Below are positions 1 to 8,208 of a DNA stretch of 64,000 nt, one piece after another. The position numbers and the translations under genes are program-made. How positions within the stretch are numbered: position 1 is the first letter of the stretch; each line of letters opens with the position of its first letter. The notes under the pieces are model-generated. The model worked only from the letters and a program-made list of their open reading frames with translations, made no database searches and was not told the DNA's origin. Source of the stretch: Singulisphaera sp. GP187 (GTDB taxonomy: Bacteria; Planctomycetota; Planctomycetia; Isosphaerales; Isosphaeraceae); assembly GCF_900129635.1 (NCBI RefSeq), contig NZ_FSRB01000001.1, forward strand, positions 4,193,501 through 4,257,500, read 5' to 3'.

Positions 1-1589
1 ATCAAATGCCTTGACGGCACCAATTCGTCACGCAGGTTGATCGTATAGAGCTCGACCTTGTGCGACTGGCAGACCTTCTGGTATTTCGCGAACCAGGTAT
101 GCCGTTGCGGGTCGCCGGTGAATGCCACGACGGTTCGCAAACCCTCGCGCCGGATCAGGGCGTCGAGGTCGCTCGGATTGAGGCGGGCACTGCGGTAGAG
201 ACGGCCCGGGATCTCCTCGTGGAGATTGTTGCCCCCCAGGAACCCGCGCGACGACCAGACGAAGCCGACCAGGAGAAGGGTCGCCACACCGAGCGAAAGC
301 CTCCAGCCGAACTCCGGACCGAACCGCCCGGGCTTCGTCGTCCGCTTCCGGGCGCCGTTGATGATTTCACCGACCAGGCTCCGCCGCACGATCGTTTCAT
401 AGCTCAGGATGCTGAGGACGATCGACACCGCCGAAACGAGCAAGAACTTGAGCGGACCGGGCCAGGCGAGAGGCAGGAGCAGCACCTGCATCAGCACGAC
501 GATCGGCACGTGGATGATGTAGATCCAGAACGACGCCTCGCTCAGGAACCTCATGGTCGGCCCCCGCCCCTGGACCAACCGAAGCAGCACGCCCAGCCCG
601 CCGAAGACGGTCAACCAGGAGAAGAGGGCCGCGCACACACAGAAGACGATCCGGAGCCCGCCCTGAAGCGGTGAGGCCGCGTGTTGGAGCAACAGCGGCA
701 ACATCCCCGCGAACAGAACCAGGGAGAGGGCCAGGTAGAGCCCGCCATAGGGCATGAGCCGCTGCTTCGGCTCGCGGACCTTGGAGATCCACCCTCCCAC
801 GGCGAAGAAGAAGGCGTAGTGGAGCAATCGAAACAGGTTCGGCACAATCACGTTGTCAACCCGGAGCATCGTGTCCGAATCGACGAGGAAGATCAGGGTC
901 GTCGGGATCGCGAACAGAAGCGGGCGCCACGCGGAGCCGAGCAACCGCGTCGGCAACGCTTCCTGATCCCGATCCTGGAGTTCCGATCGTCGGCCCCACT
1001 TCAACTTGCGGTGCAGAGTCCAGGCACCGCACCAGAGGACGCAGACCAGGAACAGGTATTCGAGAAACCAGAGGTGCCCAAAACCGTAGAGGTTGTGGCG
1101 AACCGTGGGGGGGAACCGCCAGCTCAGGATGTGGCCCAAGTCGCAGCGTCCGGTGGCCATGAGCCCGTAGCCCCAGATCAGATAGAACGCAGGCAGGACG
1201 GTCAAGCAACCGAACAGCAGGGGACGCAACAGTCGGTGCGCCCGATGGTTCAGGAAAACGCGCGGACCGCGCGACTCGCAGGCCGCGGGCGCGGAGACTC
1301 CCGCGGCCAGAAAGAAGACGGGCATCGCCAGCCCGTTCACCCAATAGATGAACGCGTCAAAGCCCGTGAACCCCGAGGCGTCGTAAGCCACCCACATCGT
1401 CAACCGGAGCGGCGTCGCCACATAGGTCAAGGCCGCGTGATAGAGGACCACGAGGAAGGTGGTCACAACCCGCAACGACTCGAGGGCATGCCCCAACTGG
1501 GCGGGATCGCCACCTTTTGCGGGCGAAGCGCCTCCCGCTCCTCCGCTCGCACGCGCGGGGCGCGCTGGCCTGGCCTTGGTCTCATCCAT
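1..1589 (-). CDS. Acyltransferase-3 membrane protein with C-terminal tyrosine-phosphatase-like domain (partial)
   Basis: The frame stays open from an ATG at 1589 to the window edge (529 codons), so the 3' end is missing. The N-terminal part (about residues 33-400) is a multi-span membrane protein of the acyltransferase-3/OpgC type: it opens with ESLRVVTTFLVVLYHAAL, which includes the family's conserved early His, and has about ten hydrophobic segments. After a last membrane span near residue 430 comes IPGRLYRSARLNPSDLDAL and then IRREGLRTVVAFTG, the usual opening of dual-specificity/Siw14-like protein tyrosine phosphatases. The catalytic HCxxGxxR loop would lie beyond the edge. An AAGGAA-like RBS lies about 12 nt before the ATG. 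The acyltransferase part probably O-acylates a cell-surface glycan or lipid. The phosphatase part would sit on one membrane face. Family confidence is high, fusion fairly high, substrate unknown. Confidence 0.75.
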   Translation of the reverse strand, partial: MDETKARPARPARASGGAGGASPAKGGDPAQLGHALESLRVVTTFLVVLYHAALTYVATPLRLTMWVAYDASGFTGFDAFIYWVNGLAMPVFFLAAGVSAPAACESRGPRVFLNHRAHRLLRPLLFGCLTVLPAFYLIWGYGLMATGRCDLGHILSWRFPPTVRHNLYGFGHLWFLEYLFLVCVLWCGAWTLHRKLKWGRRSELQDRDQEALPTRLLGSAWRPLLFAIPTTLIFLVDSDTMLRVDNVIVPNLFRLLHYAFFFAVGGWISKVREPKQRLMPYGGLYLALSLVLFAGMLPLLLQHAASPLQGGLRIVFCVCAALFSWLTVFGGLGVLLRLVQGRGPTMRFLSEASFWIYIIHVPIVVLMQVLLLPLAWPGPLKFLLVSAVSIVLSILSYETIVRRSLVGEIINGARKRTTKPGRFGPEFGWRLSLGVATLLLVGFVWSSRGFLGGNNLHEEIPGRLYRSARLNPSDLDALIRREGLRTVVAFTGDPQRHTWFAKYQKVCQSHKVELYTINLRDELVPSRHL

Positions 1590-2134
1590 GACAATACCAC
1601 GTTCCTTCGCGATACCTCGGCGGCCCGATGGTTCCGTATCGGGAGAATCGCTCCCCGCGGGACGCTCAAACGCAACTGCCGGTCGTGCGACTTCTGAGCC
1701 TTGGGGGAAGAGTCGTCATCGTAGCGGAAAGCCCCGTAATCTCAATCGGTTCGCTTCGATTCGATTCGGTCCGTTTCCGCGCAAGGGTCGAACTCTCGGC
1801 CCCTCGTCGTACCATTCGTCTCGAGGAACGACCACTCTTGACATGATAAGCAAGAAGGCAATCCCCCGGTTCCGATTGCGCCCATTTTGCGGCATGTGCG
1901 ACCGGTTCAACGGGCGGCTGATCGTCGGGTCCCCAACGTCTGAGTTCCGTAGGGTGGGCACGGCTCACCATCCCGATCTCCTTGCCAAAAGGGAGGTTAA
2001 GATGGTGGGCCGTGCCCACCCTACGGGAATCGTGAGCCCCACTGAGGATTCCAAGGCCGACCGCGCCGAAGCCGGGAAAAAACGGGTTCGGCGAAGCTCG
2101 ACCCAGGATCGGCCCGAAATCTCTTACCAGGAAA
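1590..2134. other. Intergenic region with dispersed palindrome
   Basis: There is no credible gene in this stretch; the open frames have random composition. It contains the promoter side of the minus-strand acyltransferase gene and a large palindromic repeat at 1947-2027, listed separately. Confidence 0.5.
1947..2027. repeat. Intergenic palindrome, family C (copy 1)
   Basis: The arms are CCGTAGGGTGGGCACGGC (1947 onward) and GCCGTGCCCACCCTACGG (ending near 2026), with an inner continuation CTCACCATC/GATGGTGGG. The loop is about 28 nt. A shorter, diverged relative with the same GGTGGGCACGG core is at 14867-14930. It lies between genes and encodes nothing I recognise. Confidence 0.7.
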
Positions 2135-3310
2135 TTAGGGCTGCGCCGAGACGGCCGCGGCCTGGCTCGCGCGGCCAATCGCCTCGGCGATCGGCGGCGC
2201 CGCGGCTGGGACGGCGGCGCAGTAGTCTTCACCGAGGAAAGCGGCGAGCGTCGCGGCCACCTGGGACTGGGTCACCACGGCGGTGTCCTTGCGCTCGCCG
2301 AGCGCGGGTGTGTCGGGACCGAGGACGGCGACCCAGATAGCGTCCGAGCCTTTCGTATTCTCGCCATGGTCGCGCCAGCCCCGAGGCGGGTCGCCCCGGC
2401 CGTGATCGGTCGTCACGATCATCGTGGTCGTGTCACGATACTCCGGCCGCGATTGCAGTGTGTCCCAGAGCTGCTTGAGGTTGGCGTCAACGTCATGCGC
2501 GGCTCGAAGGTAATGGTCGTACCGGCCGCCGTGGGAAAACTCGTCGGTATCGCCCAGGCTGAGGTAGAGCACCCGAGGCGTCTGATGCTTGAGTGTCTCC
2601 ATGGCCACCGGGAACGTGAACGCGTCATGCCGGCAACCCTCCCAGAGACGGGGCGACTGCATCATGACCTGATTGAGCAAGACCTGGCTTTCATTGAGGG
2701 ACTTGCCGGCCAGTGCCAACGCCTCCCACCCCGCGTTGACGGACAGGCCGCTTCGCTTGACGTTCAGGATGTAGGGAAAGAGGTCCCACGAACCGACTGT
2801 CTCGACCTTGCCTTGATACCCCGGCTTGTGGTTGAGCCACTCCAGCACGCTTACGTTCGAGTTGGGCACCTTGTCGTTGCTATTGATCCGCGCATCGGCC
2901 GCCCCGGTCAGGAGCTCGTTATATCCGGGATAGGAGAAATTCTTGCCGTTGGTCACTCGCGCCGGGCTTCCCTTGTCGGCATTGCCGTAGAGTTGCCCCT
3001 CGCGGGCGACGGTCTTCCAGAGGAACGGCATGAGGGCCTCGCGCCGCGCCTCGACCCCGTCGCGCCAGTAGTCGCGACGCAGGGCGTCCACGTTAGCGAC
3101 CCCGCCGTCCTTCTTGTTGATCAACGACTCCTCAGCGCCTCGGAACACTTCCTGCCACCGCAGGCCGTCCGTCGTCACCAGCACCACGTTACGAGTCGCA
3201 AGGGGTGGTCGAGCCCCAGGTTCGGCCCCCCGCGAGACCGTGACGCCAATCTGGAAAACCGCGAGTGCGAGAGCAAGAGCGAATCGAGGGACTGTCATCA
3301 TGAGGAGCAT
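2135..3310 (-). CDS. Secreted alkaline-phosphatase-superfamily metalloenzyme
   Basis: About 391 aa from the ATG at 3310. An upstream frame to 3400 lacks signal-peptide character; the chosen start gives MLLMMTVPRFALALALAVF, a clear signal peptide. The alkaline phosphatase/phosphodiesterase fold is shown by metal-ligand motifs: VLVTTDGLRW (first Asp), FSYPGYNELLTG (nucleophile region), LGDTDEFSH (Asp/His), IVTTDHGRG (Asp-His) and RDHGEN (last His). It probably hydrolyses phosphate or sulfate mono- or diesters outside the cytoplasm; the substrate cannot be read. It is the last of a same-strand run with the TolB-like and DUF1501 genes, though a 138-bp gap makes co-transcription only possible. Confidence 0.8.
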   Translation of the reverse strand: MLLMMTVPRFALALALAVFQIGVTVSRGAEPGARPPLATRNVVLVTTDGLRWQEVFRGAEESLINKKDGGVANVDALRRDYWRDGVEARREALMPFLWKTVAREGQLYGNADKGSPARVTNGKNFSYPGYNELLTGAADARINSNDKVPNSNVSVLEWLNHKPGYQGKVETVGSWDLFPYILNVKRSGLSVNAGWEALALAGKSLNESQVLLNQVMMQSPRLWEGCRHDAFTFPVAMETLKHQTPRVLYLSLGDTDEFSHGGRYDHYLRAAHDVDANLKQLWDTLQSRPEYRDTTTMIVTTDHGRGDPPRGWRDHGENTKGSDAIWVAVLGPDTPALGERKDTAVVTQSQVAATLAAFLGEDYCAAVPAAAPPIAEAIGRASQAAAVSAQP

Positions 3311-3448
3311 CCTGTCCGGCTTGGGCGTGGGAGAGAGACCTGGCGACCGGTGCGCTTTTGGTCCTTGGGCAGAACGGGACATTCTAACCACCTCGGTCAA
3401 TTCTCACACCCGGTCAGGCCCCGGGGCCCGCCCTGGGACCAGGAGGGA

Positions 3449-4372
3449 TCACTTCACCGGCACCAGCGTCTGGGTATAGACGTCGAATCCACCATCGCGG
3501 TTCGAGACATAGGTGATCCCCCGGCCGTCGGGGGTCCAGGTCGGAAAGGTGTCACGGAGCGGGTGTTGCGAGAAGTTCCAGGGGTCAGAGCCGTCAGCCC
3601 CGGCGAGGTAAACTTCGAACTGACCGTCGCGATTCGAGACGAAGGCGAGCCGAGCCCCGTCGGGGGAATAGGCGGGATAGTCGTCGAGGCCGGGGCTGCG
3701 GGTCAGGCGCTGCACGCCGGTCCCATCGGGCCGAACCGCAGCAAGCTCCAGGCCCTCCCACCGGTCGGTGGCAAACGCGATCCACTTGCCATAGGGCGAC
3801 CAGCAAGGGTGGGCGTCGAGGCCAGGACTCTGGGTCAGCCGGATGAGGTCGGAGCCATCGGCCTTGGCGGTGTAGATCTCCTGGTTCCCGTCGTGGGTCG
3901 AGCTGAAGGCGAACCTCTGGCCGTCGGGCGACCACGAGGGCCAATCCTGATGGGCGAGCGGGCCTTGGTCGGCGACCACGGTTTTCATACCGGTGCCGTC
4001 GGCATCGATCAGAGCGAGATCAAGGTTCCCCTGGGTCCCGGACAAGCTGATCGCCGTGAAGACGACCCGCGACCCATCGGGAGAAAAGGCCCCGTTGTAC
4101 TCCGGAGTCTTGCGATCGGTGAGCCGCCGCGCGGGAGCGGATGACGATCGGACATCGAGCACATATTCCCAGATCCGCGAACCACCCAACTCGTGACGCG
4201 CAAACAAGAGCCGATGCCCGTCCGGCGCCCAACTCGGCCGCTGCTTGTCGAGCCCGTCGTGGGTCAGGCGGACAAGTTGCCCGCCTGGTTGAACTGAAGG
4301 CCGATCCTCACTCCCCGAGCCAATCGAGATTGCGAGCGTGACCAACAAAGCCAAGAGGATCGTTCTGGTCAT
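3449..4372 (-). CDS. Secreted TolB-like (PD40) beta-propeller protein
   Basis: About 307 aa from the ATG at 4372; a TTG two codons upstream at 4378 is also possible. The N-terminus MTRTILLALLVTLAISIG is a signal peptide. The rest is a series of WD40-like/PD40 blades with the recurring signature SPDG or TPDG: RPSWAPDGHRLLF, NGAFSPDGSRVVF, WPSWSPDGQRFAF, CWSPYGKWIAF, YSPDGARLAF and TWTPDGRGITY. This gives a six-bladed TolB-type propeller, probably periplasmic and protein- or glycan-binding. There is no Pal or other Tol gene nearby, so a Tol-system role is not supported. It starts 23 nt after the DUF1501 stop, which suggests one transcript. Confidence 0.8.
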   Translation of the reverse strand: MTRTILLALLVTLAISIGSGSEDRPSVQPGGQLVRLTHDGLDKQRPSWAPDGHRLLFARHELGGSRIWEYVLDVRSSSAPARRLTDRKTPEYNGAFSPDGSRVVFTAISLSGTQGNLDLALIDADGTGMKTVVADQGPLAHQDWPSWSPDGQRFAFSSTHDGNQEIYTAKADGSDLIRLTQSPGLDAHPCWSPYGKWIAFATDRWEGLELAAVRPDGTGVQRLTRSPGLDDYPAYSPDGARLAFVSNRDGQFEVYLAGADGSDPWNFSQHPLRDTFPTWTPDGRGITYVSNRDGGFDVYTQTLVPVK

Positions 4373-4395
4373 CGACAAACACCTAAATACAGCGA

Positions 4396-5772
4396 TCAGA
4401 ACAGATCCTCAATCACGTCACCCATCGGGGCAAGTCCAACCCCGGTGAGCGCCGTCGTATCAATGCCGAGCCGGGCGAGGATCGTGGTCCCGAGGTCGGC
4501 CGGAGTGACGGGACGGTCCTTGGGATGCTCGCCACGGCGGTCGGATGAGCCGATGACCCGGCCCCCTTGAACGCCGCCCCCCGCGACCAGGGCGCTGTAG
4601 CAATTGTTCCAGTGATCGCGGCCGGCACGGTCGTTGATCCTCGGGGTACGGCCGAACTCGCCCACGGCAACCACCAGGGTCGAGTCGAGCAGGCCGCGGT
4701 CGTGGAGGTCGTCGAGGAGCGCGGAGAGGGCCCGGTCGAACATCCAGCCGTGTCGGTCCTGCATGATTTGGAAGTAGCGGTCGTGCATGTCCCAGCCGCC
4801 GTCCCCGGCATCTTCGGGCCCTTCGACGTGCGTGCTCCAGTTGACCTGAACAAAGGGAATTCCCGACTCGACGAGCCGGCGCGCAATCAGGCAGCATTGC
4901 CCGAACCGGTGGGGACCGTACGCCTCACGCAGGGGCCGCGGTTCACGCGCGACGTCAAGAGCCGCCAGGCTCTGGCGCGATGCAATCAAGGTGCGTGCCA
5001 GTTCGTAGTGCCGCTTCAGCCGTTCGGACGGGAGCGGCGCCGCCGGCGGGTTCGGCACGGACGATTCGAGCCCCTGAAGCAGGTCCCACCGCGCACCAAG
5101 TCGGGCGGCGTTGACCCCATCGGGCAGCGTCACCTCGGGCAGTTTCAGCCCCACCCCCGGTTCGTAGTCCAGCCGGAACGGGTCATAGGTACTGCCGAGC
5201 GATCCGCCCCCCTCACCGACGACTCGCTTGAGCCCCTGGTGCAGTGGACTGCCCAGGATGATGTAAGGCGGAAGCGACCCAGGCTTGCCCCGCTTCAATC
5301 GCCCCACGATCGCGCCGGTGCTCGGACGCATCGCCCGGCTATTCTCTGCGCCTCCGAGCCCGACCGCCCCAGCAATCGTCCCCGTCAGCGCGATCGTCCC
5401 GGCTACCCCATGATCGTTCGACTCATGATGCATCCCCCGGAGCAAGGCAAACCGATCGGCACGCCGCGCCAATCCAGGCAACAGTTCGCAGACCCGCAAT
5501 CCGGGCACCGGCGTGGCGATCGAATCAAACGGTCCTCGATACTCGACCGGCGCATCCGGCTTCATATCAAACGTATCGAGGTGGCTCGGACCACCCCAAA
5601 GCCAGAGCACGATCACCGCCCGAGCCGGGGGCGAGCCAGCGCCGGCGGCCGCCCGCAGCGCCAGGTAGTCGCCCAGCGTCAAGCCAAGCGCCCCGAGCGT
5701 GCCCACCCGCAGAAAGGCGCGCCGCGACGATCCGCCGCAGGTCTTTCCATAGGTGATTCCAAAATTGAGCAT
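4396..5772 (-). CDS. DUF1501 family protein with Tat signal
   Basis: About 458 aa from the ATG at 5772; a GTG at 5784 is an alternative. Residues 15-45 carry a twin-arginine motif (SSRRAFLRVG) and a hydrophobic stretch, so the protein is likely exported folded. DUF1501 hallmarks are visible: VIVLWLWGGPSHLDTFDMKP near the start, MHHESNDHG, VVAVGEFGRTPRIND and AGRDHWNNCYSALVAGGG. DUF1501 proteins resemble the alkaline phosphatase/sulfatase fold and are strongly expanded in planctomycetes; their enzymatic role is unestablished. It heads a probable operon with the TolB-like gene. Confidence 0.88.
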   Translation of the reverse strand: MLNFGITYGKTCGGSSRRAFLRVGTLGALGLTLGDYLALRAAAGAGSPPARAVIVLWLWGGPSHLDTFDMKPDAPVEYRGPFDSIATPVPGLRVCELLPGLARRADRFALLRGMHHESNDHGVAGTIALTGTIAGAVGLGGAENSRAMRPSTGAIVGRLKRGKPGSLPPYIILGSPLHQGLKRVVGEGGGSLGSTYDPFRLDYEPGVGLKLPEVTLPDGVNAARLGARWDLLQGLESSVPNPPAAPLPSERLKRHYELARTLIASRQSLAALDVAREPRPLREAYGPHRFGQCCLIARRLVESGIPFVQVNWSTHVEGPEDAGDGGWDMHDRYFQIMQDRHGWMFDRALSALLDDLHDRGLLDSTLVVAVGEFGRTPRINDRAGRDHWNNCYSALVAGGGVQGGRVIGSSDRRGEHPKDRPVTPADLGTTILARLGIDTTALTGVGLAPMGDVIEDLF

Positions 5773-5887
5773 TAAATCAACCACGATCGGTCGTGACGAT
5801 CACCCCTCTCGGCACCCTCTGCGGTTTCAGAATACCAGAGGGGTCGCGACCCGTCAGGCACTCAGCGCCAGATTCCGAACGATCCAC

Positions 5888-5926
5888 CAAAGAAAGGGGG
5901 CCTGAGCTGCGGCTCAGGCCCCCTTG
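5888..5926 (-). terminator. Rho-independent terminator after DUF4198-Kelch copy 1
   Basis: On the minus strand a perfect stem GGGGGCCTGAGC/GCTCAGGCCCCC with a 4-nt loop is followed by TTTCTTT. It starts about 30 nt after the stop of the Kelch gene. The same stem sequence recurs at 12258-12296 behind the decayed third copy, so the terminator was duplicated along with the module. Confidence 0.85.
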
Positions 5927-5956
5927 CACGAATCCGTTGGGGAAGTGACCCGAGAT

Positions 5957-7621
5957 TCACTCGCCGGCAGCGGCGGCGGCGGTGGTCTCAGGCAGGGAGA
6001 CGGCTTCGATCAGAGGGGTTTGCTTGCCCTTGTTGTTGCCGCCAACGGCCAGGAGGGTGCGGCCAGGGCCGGGCAGGAGGCGGTGGCCGGTTCGGGGCAG
6101 AGCCCAGGCACCGACCGATTCCCAGGCATCGCCGGCCGGGTTGAGCCGGTAGATTCGACCCGTGGCGCCGCTGTAGTAGAGCCGGTTGTCGACGGCGAAC
6201 GAGGCCGTGCCGAACCCCTCGTTGGGCAGGCCGGCCGGAAGCTCGGGGCCGAGCGCCCACGTCCCCGTCTTGGGGTCGTAAACATCCACACGATTAATCA
6301 CCTTCATGCTACCGGCGACCAGTCCGCCGAGAACATAGAGCTTGCCCCCCTGCGCGCCCACCGAGTGGGCCCGGCGCTGGAACGGCTGGGGAATGACCTT
6401 CCAGCCGGCGTCGGGGTGGTCGAGGTCGAAGGAGAGCGCGGTCTCAGGATAAGGCGCCAACTTCGAGTCGCCCGCCATCGTCCAGCCCCCGGTCACGTAG
6501 ACCGTCCGGCCGACCACCACAGCGTCGTGGGTCGACCGGGCTTCGGGCATGTCGGCGAGCTTGGTCCAGGTCTTGGTTTCGGGATCGAACCGGGAGAAGT
6601 CGGCGACCGAGTAGAGGTCATGGGGTTCGCCGAGCTTGTTCTTGGCGAACATCCCGCCGACCCGGTAGAGGTACTGGTCGTCAGCGACCAAGGCCCCCCC
6701 TTGAAGGTCCTGCTCCACCGGCAGCTCTTCCCAGGTCTTGCGGTCCTCGAGATTCAGACGGCGGAAGCGCTTCGTGGTCGTCTCGGTGCCGTAGCGATGG
6801 GTCTGGCCGACGTGACCGCTATAGACATAGAGCCACTTCCCCAGCACCGCGCCGCCGAAGCTGTTGACGGCCGGGGCGGACATCGTGGCAAAGCTTGTGG
6901 CAGGAACCGCGTCAACGGCCGAGGCGGTGGCGGAATCTTGCTCCGACGGGTTGTAGGTGAACGTCGCGTAGTAACGGGTTTCCGCGTAGTCCTTGCCATC
7001 CTTCGAACCTGCGGTGGGATCGACCCAGTTGGCCCAGAGGGCGGACGTCCCCTCGGCGATCCCGGCGATGGTGGCATGTCCCTGCTCGTCGGCGGTCGCA
7101 TCGGTGGGCTCACCGGTCGCCGGATAGACCTTGATCCGAGCCTTGGCAACCGACTTGCCTTCGAACAGGACTTCGACGACCGGCTTGCCCTCAAGGTTGA
7201 TCAGGCGCACGCGAAGCTTGTCGCTTCCCTCCTTGACGGTGGGAGCGATCAGGCCGGACTGGCTCCGCGCCATGTACTGAAGGCGATAGGTCTTTCCCCC
7301 TTTCGTCTTCACACCGAGGTCATGCTCGGTGTCGACCGTCGTGGGGGGCTTGCCGGCCCAGTCGGCGTTCCGCGACGCTTCGCCCTGAGTCGACGGCAGG
7401 GTCTGGCCGTCCACCTTCAGCTCAAGGTTCTTGGTGTACTTCACGAACGCGGCATCGGGTTCAGGCTGCTCGTTGAAGAACGCCCGGATCGTCGCCGCGC
7501 CGCCGGGCTGCTTGGCCGGTTCGACCTTGAGCCAGATGAAGTGCGCCAAGGCGATCTGGGGGAGGATCAACGCCGTGCCCAATGCGACCAAGAAAGACTT
7601 CAAAAAGCGAGGCCGAATCAA
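5957..7621 (-). CDS. Secreted DUF4198-Kelch protein, copy 1
   Basis: 554 aa. The TTG start at 7621 is supported by AAAGGAG 8-9 nt upstream and by the identical arrangement in copy 2. A signal peptide (about residues 1-26, ending QIALA) leaves a mature N-terminus HFIWLK. Residues about 26-230 resemble DUF4198, a periplasmic Ig-like domain linked to metal handling (NikM-type): a conserved leading His, EHDLGV, and a second Ig-like part with KVYPATGEPTDA and YYATFTYNP. Residues about 245-545 form a Kelch propeller with YVYSGHVGQTHRY, LYRVGGM, VYVTGGW, LYVLGGL and LAVGGNNKG. It lies downstream of a small lipoprotein gene. Function is unproven; a secreted metal-binding or surface role is inferred. 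Confidence 0.82.
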   Translation of the reverse strand: MIRPRFLKSFLVALGTALILPQIALAHFIWLKVEPAKQPGGAATIRAFFNEQPEPDAAFVKYTKNLELKVDGQTLPSTQGEASRNADWAGKPPTTVDTEHDLGVKTKGGKTYRLQYMARSQSGLIAPTVKEGSDKLRVRLINLEGKPVVEVLFEGKSVAKARIKVYPATGEPTDATADEQGHATIAGIAEGTSALWANWVDPTAGSKDGKDYAETRYYATFTYNPSEQDSATASAVDAVPATSFATMSAPAVNSFGGAVLGKWLYVYSGHVGQTHRYGTETTTKRFRRLNLEDRKTWEELPVEQDLQGGALVADDQYLYRVGGMFAKNKLGEPHDLYSVADFSRFDPETKTWTKLADMPEARSTHDAVVVGRTVYVTGGWTMAGDSKLAPYPETALSFDLDHPDAGWKVIPQPFQRRAHSVGAQGGKLYVLGGLVAGSMKVINRVDVYDPKTGTWALGPELPAGLPNEGFGTASFAVDNRLYYSGATGRIYRLNPAGDAWESVGAWALPRTGHRLLPGPGRTLLAVGGNNKGKQTPLIEAVSLPETTAAAAAGE

Positions 7622-7738
7622 TGGTAGCTCCTTTGATAAAACAAGCGTTTCCGCACACCCTAACTATTCACGCACTAACAGTCGTCTAAGCATAAGTTTC
7701 GAGCAGGCGGCGCCCCACCGAGGTGGTGTTGGGACCCG

Positions 7739-7972
7739 TCATTCTCCTTCCGGCAACTCTTTCATGCGGCGGTGTGCTTGGGCTTCTTGCTGGCGGCGAA
7801 GGGCCCGAAACTGCTCGTCCTGCTCACGGGCCTTCTTACCCGCCACGGAATCGGCGCTAACGACCGGGCTGGCCGGTTCGACAATTTCCCCGGGACCGCA
7901 GCCGGCGAGCATCCCCGCGGCGACGAAAACCAGGAGCAACGATCCATGCTTACCCAGGATGCTGCGTCGCAT
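7739..7972 (-). CDS. Small lipoprotein, copy 1
   Basis: 77 aa from the ATG at 7972, chosen because AAAGGAG lies about 14 nt upstream and the N-terminus MRRSILGKHGSLLLVFVAAG followed by MLAGC is a lipoprotein signal (lipobox LAGC). The mature part is short, with a Pro/Ala/Ser linker and a charged helix (KKAREQDEQFRALRRQQEAQ) likely to form a coiled coil. A clear paralogue is at 10203-10436, in the same place relative to the Kelch gene. Its role is unknown; it is probably membrane-anchored and works with its DUF4198-Kelch neighbour. Confidence 0.72.
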   Translation of the reverse strand: MRRSILGKHGSLLLVFVAAGMLAGCGPGEIVEPASPVVSADSVAGKKAREQDEQFRALRRQQEAQAHRRMKELPEGE

Positions 7973-8137
7973 TGCAAGAGACTCCGCTCCTTTGCGGCAG
8001 GTATCGAGTCCCGGATCAGTCGCGATCGGAGAAGAGCACATTTTCCCACGCCCCTGGTCGACGAAAGCGACTTTAAAACAAGTGAAAAGCAGTCTGAGTC
8101 GTAATGATTCGGCCTCTCACAACGGTCAAAATCGTAG

Positions 8138-8176
8138 AAAAGGAGGGGCTCGAGCCGCGACTCAAGCCCCTCCCTT
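8138..8176 (-). terminator. Rho-independent terminator after DUF4198-Kelch copy 2
   Basis: Read on the minus strand, GGGAGGGGCTTGAG and CTCGAGCCCCTCC form a stem followed by TTTTC. It begins about 33 nt beyond the stop of the second Kelch gene. It occupies the same place as the 5888-5926 stem but has a different sequence. Confidence 0.8.
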
Positions 8177-8208
8177 GGACGGAGTCCATGGTGGAAATGA
8201 CCCGAAGC

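Noticed and set aside
2366..4144. A 592-codon open frame on the plus strand
   Set aside because: It is antisense to the phosphatase-like and TolB-like genes. Its translation is Gly/Arg/Pro/Val-rich with no domain, typical of the opposite strand of high-GC genes.
5924..7627. A 567-codon plus-strand open frame
   Set aside because: Antisense to DUF4198-Kelch copy 1; a similar shadow appears opposite copy 2, so it follows from the codon bias of the real genes.
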